Origin: Acidobacteriota bacterium
Lineage (GTDB): Bacteria > Acidobacteriota > Terriglobia > Acidiferrales > UBA7541
Reading direction: 5' to 3'
DNA: 64,000 nucleotides
Assembly: GCA_013289835.1 (NCBI GenBank)
Contig: JABCZG010000009.1
Location: 1-64,000, forward strand
The notes beneath the pieces are model-generated. The model was not told where the DNA came from. It saw only the letters and a list, made by a program, of their open reading frames with translations, and did no database searches. A program made the translations under genes and the position numbers. Positions 1 through 8,811 of this stretch are shown piece after piece. The number at the start of each line of letters is the position of its first letter. The first letter of the stretch is position 1.

Positions 1-144
1 CAACAGCTTGCGAATGGTGGGATGTGGCCGGCCATAAGCGCGCCCAATCGCATGCATGGACTGCCCGGCCTTCCAGCGACTCCAAATGTCGTTCTTCTCA
101 GTGGGAGAAAGTCTCGACCGCTTCACGCGGACCATACACACCAT
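1..144 (-). mobile_element. IS30-like transposase, N-terminal HTH part (truncated by window edge)
   Basis: Reverse strand from ATG at 144 reads MVCMVRVKRSRLSPTEKNDIWSRWKAGQSMHAIGRAYGRPHPTIRKLL, typical of the IS30-family N-terminal HTH. Putative IS end GGGTCAGTTTCCGATA lies at 217..202. Confidence 0.75.
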
Positions 145-278
145 CCTTAAACAGATCAGTTCTTTGATGGTGTTGCATCGACCTATTGAATGCACCCGCA
201 TTATCGGAAACTGACCCTCTCCCGGGGCGGGCTGTTGTTTGCAATCTGGGAGTTACGACCGTATCCTAAAGTCCGGGC

Positions 279-1916
279 ATGAAGATAGCGCTCGCGCAGT
301 TCAATCCTACCGTCGGCGACTTCGCAGGAAATGCCGCTAGCATCTTGAGCCTGGCCGAAAAAGCCAAGCAACGAGGTGCGGACCTTGCTGTTTTTACGGA
401 GCTTTGCCTTTGCGGGTATCCCCCACAGGATCTTCTGGAGCGTCCCACTTTTCTGGACCGGAATATTGACGAGCTGAAGGCGCTGGCGGCCAAAGTTCCG
501 ATGCCGAGCCTCGTTGGCTACGCCGGGCGCGTCCGCAATGGCACGGGCAAATCCGTGGCCAACAAAGCGGCGCTGTTGTGCGGCGGGCGCGTGGTCTTTG
601 AGCAGAGTAAAATGCTGCTGCCGACGTACGATGTGTTCGACGAGTCGCGGTATTTTCAGCCTGCCGAGAAACAAGTGGTTTATAGCTTCCAGGATGAAAA
701 GCTCGGTATCACCGTTTGCGAAGATGTGTGGAACGATCCGAATTTCTGGCCCACGCGACTGTACGAACGCGACCCCGTGGTGGAGCTCATCAAGCAGGGA
801 ACTAGCGTCCTGCTGAATATTTCCGCTTCGCCTTACACCATCGACAAACGAAATTTGCGAATTGAGATGCTGCGCGCCATCGCCATGGAACAGCGGCGCC
901 CGATTGTCTACGTCAATCAAATTGGAGGAGACGATAATCTGATTTTTGACGGCGCGAGCATGGCCATTACCGCCGATGGGCGCGTGGCGGCGCAAGCGCT
1001 GGCGTTTAAAGAGGACCTCGTCTTGTTTGACACGGTCACGGGGCGGGGCGAGATTCACGAACAGCCGCCGGGCGAAATCGCGTATGCCTACGAAGCGCTG
1101 GTCATGGGCACGGCGGACTATGTGCGCAAATGCGGCTTCAAGAAAGTGATTGTTGGCTTGAGCGGAGGGATTGACTCCGCGGTGGTTGCCAGCATCGCGA
1201 TTGATGCGCTTGGCCCGGAAAACGTGCAGGGAGTCTCCATGCCGGGACCTTTTTCTTCAGAGGGCAGCAAGCGCGACGCGGCGACTTTGGCGAAGAATCT
1301 GGGCATCCAGGTGATCACACTGCCGATCACGAATGTTTTTGAAGAGTACAAGCGGGCGCTGGCACCTGCGTTTGCCGGACGTCCGGCGGACGTGACGGAA
1401 GAGAATATTCAGGCGCGCATTCGCGGGAATTATTTGATGGCGCTCTCCAACAAATTTGGCTCCATGGTGCTCAGTACGGGAAACAAATCGGAACTGGCGG
1501 TCGGATACTGCACGCTATATGGAGACATGGCCGGTGGGCTGGCGGTTATTTCCGATGTGCCGAAACTGATGGTGTACGAACTGGCGCGGTGGATTAATCG
1601 CGAGAGGGAACTGATCCCTGTTTCGACGATTGAGAAGCCGCCGTCCGCGGAATTGCGTCCAGACCAGAAGGACGAAGACAGCTTGCCACCGTATGACGTT
1701 CTGGACCGTATTCTCAAGGCGTATATCGAGGATTTACGCAGTCCTCAGGAGATTGCGGATCACTATGGGTTTGACTTGAAGCTGGTCCGCGACATCGCGC
1801 TGTCCGTGGATCGCAACGAATACAAACGCAAACAGGCCGCGCCGGGGCTGAAGATTACTTCGCGCGCGTTTGGATTTGGCAGGCCGTTTCCGATCGCGCA
1901 GAAATTTATCCCGTAA
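279..1916 (+). CDS. nadE: Glutamine-dependent NAD+ synthetase (nitrilase-like amidase + NAD synthase domains)
   Basis: 545 aa; N-terminal CN-hydrolase motifs (FTELCLCGYPPQDLL, GITVCEDVWND); C-terminal synthase motif VGLSGGIDSAVVASIA. Confidence 0.95.
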   Translation: MKIALAQFNPTVGDFAGNAASILSLAEKAKQRGADLAVFTELCLCGYPPQDLLERPTFLDRNIDELKALAAKVPMPSLVGYAGRVRNGTGKSVANKAALLCGGRVVFEQSKMLLPTYDVFDESRYFQPAEKQVVYSFQDEKLGITVCEDVWNDPNFWPTRLYERDPVVELIKQGTSVLLNISASPYTIDKRNLRIEMLRAIAMEQRRPIVYVNQIGGDDNLIFDGASMAITADGRVAAQALAFKEDLVLFDTVTGRGEIHEQPPGEIAYAYEALVMGTADYVRKCGFKKVIVGLSGGIDSAVVASIAIDALGPENVQGVSMPGPFSSEGSKRDAATLAKNLGIQVITLPITNVFEEYKRALAPAFAGRPADVTEENIQARIRGNYLMALSNKFGSMVLSTGNKSELAVGYCTLYGDMAGGLAVISDVPKLMVYELARWINRERELIPVSTIEKPPSAELRPDQKDEDSLPPYDVLDRILKAYIEDLRSPQEIADHYGFDLKLVRDIALSVDRNEYKRKQAAPGLKITSRAFGFGRPFPIAQKFIP

Positions 1917-1919
1917 ACC

Positions 1920-2843
1920 GTGAGGACCTCCGTGAAAACAATGTTGAGCTTGGTGATTCTGTTTGTCTTTGGCGCGCTGGTTCCCATGGCGCGCGCGCAA
2001 CAGACAAACCCTCCGGCGAGCAATTCCGCCGCTGCGGCGCAGACGCCGTTGCAGAAGAGCATCGAAGCGTATTTGCGAAACCTGTATGCGTTTGGCCCGG
2101 ATGTTCTGGTCACAATCGGCGCTCCGAAGGACAGCGGGGTCGAGGGACTGCTCGAGGTGGACATCACTGTGCTCATCGGCGAGACCAAGGAAGCCGCCAA
2201 GTTCTACGTGAGCAAGGATGGCCGGTATCTCATCCGCGGAGACGTGTCCGACATGTCGAAGGACCCTTTGGCGGAGAACCGGGCGCGCATTGAGATGAAG
2301 GATGCGCCGACGCTCGGTGATGCCAAGGCGCCGGTTACGCTGGTGGAGTATTCGGACTTCGAGTGCCCCGTGTGCCGCAGCCTACACGACGTGCTCCGCG
2401 GGATGCTGGAAAGTTACGCGGGTAAGATACGGGTGGTCTTCAAGGACTTTCCGATTGAGCAGATTCATCCTTGGGCGCGTACGGCGGCCCTTGCGGGCAG
2501 ATGCGCATACCAGCAGGACCCCAAGGCGTTTTGGAAGATGTACGACCTTATCTACGACAATCAGGAATTGTTCTCCGCCGCGAACGCGTGGAACAAGGTG
2601 ACGGACTACGCCAGCCAGATGGGACTGAATGCCGAGGCGTTCAAGAGCTGCATGGCTAGTCCGGAAGCCGGTGCGGCCATCAATGCCAGCCACGCAAACG
2701 GACAGCTCCTGGAAGTCAGCAGCACACCTACGATCTTCGTCAATGGACGCCGGATTGTCGGCGCGGATCCGCATCTGTTCGAGCAGTACATCAACTACGA
2801 ACTCGCACAACAAAAAGCTGGGAAGCCCGCTGAAAAGAAGTAG
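1920..2843 (+). CDS. DsbA-family thioredoxin-like protein with signal peptide
   Basis: 307 aa; N-terminal signal sequence; VEYSDFECPVCRSLHDVL (CPVC active site) and STPTIFVNGRRIVGA. Confidence 0.88.
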   Translation: MRTSVKTMLSLVILFVFGALVPMARAQQTNPPASNSAAAAQTPLQKSIEAYLRNLYAFGPDVLVTIGAPKDSGVEGLLEVDITVLIGETKEAAKFYVSKDGRYLIRGDVSDMSKDPLAENRARIEMKDAPTLGDAKAPVTLVEYSDFECPVCRSLHDVLRGMLESYAGKIRVVFKDFPIEQIHPWARTAALAGRCAYQQDPKAFWKMYDLIYDNQELFSAANAWNKVTDYASQMGLNAEAFKSCMASPEAGAAINASHANGQLLEVSSTPTIFVNGRRIVGADPHLFEQYINYELAQQKAGKPAEKK

Positions 2844-3048
2844 CACATAGAGGAGGGGAGGGAGCGTTTTTTGGCTTGAACCGAGAGAGCCAGAGTGGAC
2901 TTGGTCAGCCTGATTTCTTAGTTAACATAATATTACTTATAGGACGCGCTGTCAAGAGGAATTTGGGGGTTTTCCTCAGGTTTCTTGCGCTGTGGCTTGG
3001 GGCGTGGCCCCTATCGGTGGTGCTGCAGCGCGGGCTCTAAGAGTCTCT

Positions 3049-3081
3049 GACCGGCTGGCGCGGGGGGTGCGCCAGCCGGTC
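3049..3081. terminator. Strong hairpin, possible bidirectional terminator
   Basis: Perfect 13-bp inverted repeat GACCGGCTGGCGC-ggggggt-GCGCCAGCCGGTC. Confidence 0.6.
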
Positions 3082-3318
3082 GCATTTTGAACGCAGTCGG
3101 TTGTCAGTGTGTCGCTTTCGCGGCGATGGCGCCAGCGGCGGCGCCTAGGGCGAACCATTTGGCGGCGCGGGTGATGCGGCGGAGAAGACTTCCGCCTTTG
3201 GCGATGCGCAGAGCGTCGTCGCGTTCTTTGGTGAGGGCGGCGGTTTTCGTTTGCTCGTCGGCTAGGTTTCCTTGGGCGGCGGAGAGTTTGGCTCGGCAGG
3301 CTTGGCAGTCGAGGCTGA

Positions 3319-3726
3319 AGTTTACGCATCGGAGTGGGGTTCGGCCGGGTTCCCGGCCGCATTCAGCCGCCGGTAAACCGCCTTGGTGGTGAAGCGTTTC
3401 AATCCGCTCGCAAAGCCATCGAAAGTATCAAGGCCAGTAGCCTTTTCAAATTCGAGGTCCTGACCGCTTTTGTGTCCCGCCACGAGCGCTTCAACAAAAC
3501 CATCAACCTTATCTATGGCCTTCACGACACCCTCGTTCTGAAGATCACCGCAAGGCAGTGGGCGACCATCGAGGAATTCCTCGAGGCTCCCACCCTGGAT
3601 CGAACCGCCAAGCGCCTCAGGCTTGACCCCTCCACCGTTTCCAGAAACCTGAAGCGGGGGTATTATTGGCAAGTGACCGAAACGGTGACCGTAGCTGGGT
3701 CGTTAATCAAAGACATTTTTTGCTAG
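3319..3726 (+). pseudogene. SatD-like protein, C-terminal fragment (N-terminus missing)
   Basis: After an in-frame TGA at 3316 reads SLRIGVGFGRVPGRIQPPVNRLGGEAFQSARKAIESIK...TARQWATIEEFLEAPTLDRTAKRLRLDPSTVSRNLKRGYYW, resembling the SatD C-terminal half plus HTH. No N-terminal half is visible in any plus frame upstream. Confidence 0.55.
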
Positions 3727-3762
3727 TTGTACGGAAACGTACAAGAACGGAAACTTGTACAA
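3727..3762. promoter_or_regulatory. Operator-like palindromes upstream of the DUF3307 gene
   Basis: TTGTAC-ggaaac-GTACAA (3727-3744) followed by gaac-ggaaac-TTGTACAA (3755-3762). Confidence 0.45.
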
Positions 3763-3766
3763 ATCT

Positions 3767-4561
3767 ATGCAAACCCTCTTTCGAGCATTCCTGGCGGTCT
3801 ACCTGGCGCATCTGCTGACCGATTTTGTTTTTCAGACGACTCATCTTGTCGAGCGAAAGCAGCGCGGAAAATTCACCGCCTATTTGCAGCACGGGCTCAT
3901 CCACTATCTCTCTGCCGTCCTCATCGCTGGTCTTGTCCTGCGCGGCTCCTTCTTCTTGCTGCACACGCACCTTGTGCTTGCTGCGCTCACCCTCGTGCAT
4001 CTGCTGATTGACTTCGCCAAAATCCAGCTAGCCAGAAAGTACGCGATCTGCAACGGCTCGTGGGCCTACGTAAGCGATCAGCTCCTTCATTTTCTGACCG
4101 TCAGTCTCGCCGCATGGCTGCTGTTCCCTGCCGTTCCGTTCAGCCTGCTGGGTGTGCCATTTCAAGAAGCCCGCAGCATGCCGAATAAATTTCTGGCCGT
4201 CCCGGTGATCTACGTGGCTGTGGTCTTCGGCGGCGGCTATCTGATCCGCTTCCTGGTTCGTTCCCTCGCGCAAGGCGTTAAAAGCCATTCACCGGAAAGA
4301 GCCGCCGAGCAATTGCAAAATGCCGGGTTGTACATCGGCTGGCTGGAGCGATTTCTGGTTGTCACCGCGCTGCTTTTGCAATCACCCGTGACGGTCGGTC
4401 TGATCCTGACGGCAAAATCCATCGCCCGCTATCCGGAATTCAAGTCCGAACGGTTCGCCGAATACTTTCTGATTGGCACGCTGTTGAGCCTCTCCGTGGC
4501 CCTCGTTGGCGGCGCCCTTCTGGCAAAGCTCATGTTCGGGCAAGTGCGTTTCCTGGGCTGA
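3767..4561 (+). CDS. DUF3307 family membrane protein
   Basis: Reads MQTLFRAFLAVYLAHLLTDFVFQTTHLVERKQRGK...; multiple TM segments; SatD-like neighbour. ATG 3767 preferred over TTG 3755. Confidence 0.8.
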   Translation: MQTLFRAFLAVYLAHLLTDFVFQTTHLVERKQRGKFTAYLQHGLIHYLSAVLIAGLVLRGSFFLLHTHLVLAALTLVHLLIDFAKIQLARKYAICNGSWAYVSDQLLHFLTVSLAAWLLFPAVPFSLLGVPFQEARSMPNKFLAVPVIYVAVVFGGGYLIRFLVRSLAQGVKSHSPERAAEQLQNAGLYIGWLERFLVVTALLLQSPVTVGLILTAKSIARYPEFKSERFAEYFLIGTLLSLSVALVGGALLAKLMFGQVRFLG

Positions 4562-4623
4562 ATGGCCTCGCAGCTGGGACTCGCGTTCCGCAAGGTGGCG
4601 GTAAGCTCTGCTAGAATCTTTTC

Positions 4624-5430
4624 ATGGATTTGTCCTCGGCCTATCCGCGTCTTGCCAATATTCGTCTGCATCCCATCAAGGCGCTCGATCCTGTGCACGT
4701 GAAAGAGGCGCGGATCGGGCCCGGAGGTGGTCTTGAGTTCGACCGCGTCTGGGCGCTCTATTCCGTTGACGGCCAATGGGTGAATGGCAAGCGCACCGCC
4801 GCCATTCACCTGATCCGTGCCAGCTACGCGCCGGACCTAAGCTCGGTCTCTCTTTCCGTTCCCGGTGATCGCCGCAACATCCCCGCGAGAACTTTCGCGT
4901 TTCCCGGCAACGCGGAGGACGCCGCGGAATGGTTCAGCGTTTATTTCGAGCAACAAATTATCGTGCGCCATTCACCCGCAGGCTTTCCCGATGACACCAT
5001 CGCCAATGGCCCGACGATTGTTTCCACGGCGAGCTTGCAATCCGTGTGCGAGTTGTTCCCCGGCATGACCGTTGACGAAGCACGCCAGCGCTTCCGCACC
5101 ACTCTCGAACTCGATGGCGTCCCCGCCTTTTGGGAGGATCAACTCTTCGGCGAAGAAGAGCGCAGTTCCGTGCGCTTTCGTATCGGCGAAGTGCAATTCG
5201 AGGGCAGCAATCCTTGCGCGCGCTGCCCTGTCCCTCCCCGCGATCCGCAAACCGGCGCCATCGTTGCCGGCTTCCAGAAGCAATTCTCCGATTACCGTCG
5301 AACGCATATTCCCGCATGGACGCCTGAATCGCGCTTCGACCACTACTACCGCATGGCCACAAACACGCGTGTCGCCCCCACCGAATCAGGTAAAATTCTC
5401 CGGCTAAAGGATCCCGTCGTATTTCTCTAG
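4624..5430 (+). CDS. MOSC-domain protein with N-terminal beta-barrel domain
   Basis: 268 aa; N-terminal IRLHPIKALDPVHVKEARIGPGGGLEFDRVWAL; C-terminal NPCARCPVPPRDPQTG. Confidence 0.85.
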   Translation: MDLSSAYPRLANIRLHPIKALDPVHVKEARIGPGGGLEFDRVWALYSVDGQWVNGKRTAAIHLIRASYAPDLSSVSLSVPGDRRNIPARTFAFPGNAEDAAEWFSVYFEQQIIVRHSPAGFPDDTIANGPTIVSTASLQSVCELFPGMTVDEARQRFRTTLELDGVPAFWEDQLFGEEERSSVRFRIGEVQFEGSNPCARCPVPPRDPQTGAIVAGFQKQFSDYRRTHIPAWTPESRFDHYYRMATNTRVAPTESGKILRLKDPVVFL

Positions 5431-5458
5431 CCCTTGAATTCTCAGCGAGGACATCCCT

Positions 5459-6322
5459 GTGGCAAGCGATCCACCGAATACACGGCCGGCATCGGCTCCC
5501 AGCTCGAAGATCTCCAGCTATGCGCTGGGCTCCAGCGACCGCGAACGCCGCCGCCTCATGAAGCAGGGTGAGCTATTTCGTGAGCTTCTGGCCGATGCGT
5601 TTCGGTCCGCCGGCATTGGCCCCGGGATGCGTGTCCTGGATATTGGCAGCGGCGCTGGCGATGTCGCCATGCTCGCTGCCGAGCTGGTTGGCCCCGCGGG
5701 TTCGGTGGTGGGACTCGATCGGGATCCCGGCAGCGTCGCCTGGGCCACCAAGCGTGTTGCGGAAGCCGCCATGGCCAACATTCATTTTCGAACAGCCGAG
5801 TTTAACGAGTTTACCGACCCCCAGCCGTTCGACGCCCTTGTTGGCAGATTCATTTTGTTGTATCTACCGGATCCCACGGCCACGCTTCGGCACCTCGCGC
5901 ACGTACTTCGCAGCGGGGCGGCCATCGCATTTTTCGAGCCGGATTTCACCGTTCCATCGCGCGTCTTTCCGGAGATGCCGGAGTTCGAGCGCTGTGGAGC
6001 ATGGATCCAGGAAGCTTTGCGCCGCTCCGGTGCGCGGACGGACATGGGAATGCGTTTGTACGCCACGTACCGCGACGCGGGCTTCATCGACACGGAGACC
6101 TCTGTCTCGCACTTGAGCGGCTGTGGCATCGCGCGAGAGATGGCCGAGTATCTGACGGAAACTCTGCGCAGCGTTCTGCCCAAGCTGGAACTATACGGAA
6201 TCGCCACGCGCGAGGAAGTCCAGATCGACACACTGACCGAACGTGTGTTGGCTGCCGGCCTTGCGGCTGATCCGCAATGGGTGGGCACGCGTTCCATTGC
6301 CGCCTGGGCGAAAAAGCCTTGA
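5459..6322 (+). CDS. Class I SAM-dependent methyltransferase
   Basis: Motif I VLDIGSGAGDVAMLAAELVGPAGSVVGLDRDPG. Confidence 0.88.
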   Translation: MASDPPNTRPASAPSSKISSYALGSSDRERRRLMKQGELFRELLADAFRSAGIGPGMRVLDIGSGAGDVAMLAAELVGPAGSVVGLDRDPGSVAWATKRVAEAAMANIHFRTAEFNEFTDPQPFDALVGRFILLYLPDPTATLRHLAHVLRSGAAIAFFEPDFTVPSRVFPEMPEFERCGAWIQEALRRSGARTDMGMRLYATYRDAGFIDTETSVSHLSGCGIAREMAEYLTETLRSVLPKLELYGIATREEVQIDTLTERVLAAGLAADPQWVGTRSIAAWAKKP

Positions 6323-6359
6323 GCCCTTCGACGCGACACGAGCTACTTCCGCTGAATCG

Positions 6360-6758
6360 TCATGCGTCGTCCTTGAAATACTTCCGCGGTGGGAACATGC
6401 CGCGGCGGAGCAGCTCTTTGCCGCAGCGGTGCCGAATCTCCTCGGTCCAATTGACCCAGCTGCGTTCGCTCAAGCCGAGAAAGTGCCGCGCATTTTCGTA
6501 TGGCGCGAGTCCCAGGTAGTACAGCCGGAAGAGCACCATGCGCGAAGCCCAGTCCGGCCCGTCGAGCGCCGCTTGCCCTGCGAGCGCGAAGTCCGCCACC
6601 CATTCGTTCAGCCGCGGGCGAAAATCCGGCCGCCATAGGAACTTCGTCGTGTCCTTCCAGTTCAACGCGGAGATGCCGCGCTTCGTCTCCAACACCTCCC
6701 GCGCGCCACGGTACACTTCCCAGCACACATCAAACGCCAGCTCCGGTCTCACGCTCAT
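6360..6758 (-). CDS. Hypothetical protein, possible HTH-like C-terminus
   Basis: 132 aa, natural composition: MSVRPELAFDVCWEVYRGAREVLETKRGISALNWKDTTKFLWRP... Confidence 0.6.
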   Translation of the reverse strand: MSVRPELAFDVCWEVYRGAREVLETKRGISALNWKDTTKFLWRPDFRPRLNEWVADFALAGQAALDGPDWASRMVLFRLYYLGLAPYENARHFLGLSERSWVNWTEEIRHRCGKELLRRGMFPPRKYFKDDA

Positions 6759-6891
6759 GATTCCTCCGACGCCTTCCAGTCACTGCAAATCGCGCCCTGT
6801 AGCTCACGCCTTCAGGCATGAGGGTCTTCTGCCGCGCTCGCGGGCAAGGAGAGATGCTCACCCCTAATGGCGTGAGCCAGGCATCGACGAA

Positions 6892-7272
6892 CTATCTGGC
6901 CGCACGCAGCGACAAATGAGCGCCTGGCCCCGGCGTCTGATTGCGCCTTACAATCCGCCGAATGGAGCGCCTGATCTGGTATTCCCACGTCGTGCCGAAA
7001 TCCTCGCCGCGCAGGACCCCGCTCGCAACGCGCGGCCGCTTCTCCACCACGAATCCGCCAAACTCCGGCTTGCGCAAATGCCGCAACTGCGCGGAAATGC
7101 TCGCCGGAGGGTAGTGTGTCAACTTTGAGAGCTCATCGAGCGTCAACCACGTCTCGCATTGCCGTGCACTCAGCAGCACGTCGCAAAGCACGTCGCGCTG
7201 CCTCCGCCGCACCACTCGCTTCCCTTCTCTCTTTCGGATGTTTTGCATCGCCTTTGCCTCCTCTCCCGCCAA
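6892..7272 (-). CDS. Winged-helix-like DNA-binding hypothetical protein
   Basis: WLTLDELSKLTHYPPASISAQLRHLRKPEFGGFVVEKRPR resembles a winged helix; true start may be the ATG at 7248 (MQNIRKREGK). Confidence 0.6.
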   Translation of the reverse strand: MAGEEAKAMQNIRKREGKRVVRRRQRDVLCDVLLSARQCETWLTLDELSKLTHYPPASISAQLRHLRKPEFGGFVVEKRPRVASGVLRGEDFGTTWEYQIRRSIRRIVRRNQTPGPGAHLSLRAAR

Positions 7273-7524
7273 TCAATAATCGTCAGCAGGAAACTCTTCC
7301 TTGCCTCTATCGAGCGATTCATCGCTCTCTTCCCATCCCGCCTCTTCGAACATTCCAGCCGTGCGATCCGGGTCTTCATAGTCACCCGCGCAAGCGCTGC
7401 AGGCCCTCAGCGGTGCCAATGCGGGCGCATTTTCCAGGCAAACCGCCTCGCGGCGCGGCGGCTCCAGCGCGGTCCCTTCATTCCGCCCAGCGCGTTTTCC
7501 ACACTTTTCCACATTCCTACTCAA
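7273..7524 (-). CDS. Hypothetical acidic protein
   Basis: 83 aa, directly abuts the 6892-7272 CDS on the same strand. Confidence 0.35.
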   Translation of the reverse strand: MSRNVEKCGKRAGRNEGTALEPPRREAVCLENAPALAPLRACSACAGDYEDPDRTAGMFEEAGWEESDESLDRGKEEFPADDY

Positions 7525-7587
7525 CAGTGAATCTTGACTACTACTTACTTAGTATTACTCTTCGTGAATCATTTTCAGGAGGTCCCC

Positions 7588-7905
7588 GTGACCGTTCATA
7601 AAACCCAGCTCCCTTGGGAGTTCCTGCTTTCCGCCTCGCGCAACTCGCTTCAGAGCTTCGAACTCTCGCGTCTCGGCCACGCCGCCAATCTCCGCAAGGA
7701 GATTGCCGCGCTCCTTGAGCAATGGATCCAGGAAAACTCCGAGGCCATGCTCGCGCGCCTGTTGATGGACCAGCGCCAGCGCGCTTCGCACGCCCACGAG
7801 GCCACGGCGTTGGTGGATCTGCTTCCGCAGAATGGAAACGGGGTGTCCGATAATATTTTTGCGGATCGGCCGGCTTCGCCCCCGTCCAACCGCGGTCCAG
7901 CATGA
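7588..7905 (+). CDS. Hypothetical protein
   Basis: AGGAGG directly upstream of GTG 7588; reads VTVHKTQLPWEFLLSASRNSLQSFELSRLGHAANLRKEIAALLEQW. Confidence 0.55.
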   Translation: MTVHKTQLPWEFLLSASRNSLQSFELSRLGHAANLRKEIAALLEQWIQENSEAMLARLLMDQRQRASHAHEATALVDLLPQNGNGVSDNIFADRPASPPSNRGPA

Positions 7906-8252
7906 GGTGATGGCCATTTTTCGAAGCGCGATGCACATGTCGCCGCTGCCAGGAACACGCATCGAGCCTTTCCCTCAAGGCTCCGAAGTCTGCCCAGCGG
8001 TCCCACTCGCCGAGCGAACCTCTCGCTCGCCCCAACGTTCCCTTCGAACGTCGTGCATCTCCGTGTTTCGCGCCTCGCTCCTGCACTCATTGCAGCCCTC
8101 GCGATCATCATTCGCTCAAGAGACTTACGTCTTGGCTGCTTTATATGTGTTAGGGGACGCCCAAAACGGGAAACCGAGGGACACCCGTTGCTACGAACGC
8201 GGACACGCTACGCGTGGGCACTCAAGGAGAAGCAGATTAAAGTGAGAGAAAA

Positions 8253-8729
8253 TTACCGGGCAGTGGAAGTCGCGGCAGCGGGGGCGATCTCAAGAAGCTG
8301 CTCTTTGCGATAAACAAGAGAGTTGATGTCGTAGGTTGCTAGTTCAAAACCGTGGCCGTGCGTGATGGCATCCGTCGGGCACGCCTCCACGCAATAGCCG
8401 CAGAAAATGCAGCGCGAGTAATCAATATTGTAGACGCTGGCATAGCGCTCGCCCGCGGAAATGCGGCTCACGTCGGTGTTCTCCGCCGCCTCGATGTAGA
8501 TGCAATTCGCCGGGCACGCTGCGGCACAAAGAAAACATCCGACGCACTTTTCCAGGCCACTTTCATCGCGATGGAGGACGTGAATCCCGCGGTAGCGCGG
8601 CTGAAAATGGACGGCCTCGTACGGGTAATTCTCCGTGACCGTCTTACGAAACATATTTCGGAAGGTCACGCTGAAGCCCTTCACCAGCGCGCCAGCGGTC
8701 TCAACCACTTCCTGGATAATGGAAGCCAT
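8253..8729 (-). CDS. nuoI: NuoI-like 2x[4Fe-4S] ferredoxin-type protein (NADH-quinone oxidoreductase subunit I)
   Basis: MASIIQEVVETAGALVKGFSVTFRNMFRKTVTENYP...CVGCFLCAAACPANCIYIE...CIFCGYCVEACPTDAI. Confidence 0.87.
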   Translation of the reverse strand: MASIIQEVVETAGALVKGFSVTFRNMFRKTVTENYPYEAVHFQPRYRGIHVLHRDESGLEKCVGCFLCAAACPANCIYIEAAENTDVSRISAGERYASVYNIDYSRCIFCGYCVEACPTDAITHGHGFELATYDINSLVYRKEQLLEIAPAAATSTAR

Positions 8730-8811
8730 GTGTAGAAGTCTAACAAACGCTGCAGAGCCCGGCAAATGCGCCCAAAAAAAAGCGCCCGGCAAACGGCTAC
8801 ACTCTTGCATC

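Noticed and set aside
2976-3362. 128-aa Arg/Pro-rich minus-strand ORF
   Set aside because: Shadow frame; the neighbouring minus frame (DCQACRAKL...) has natural composition although it lacks a start.
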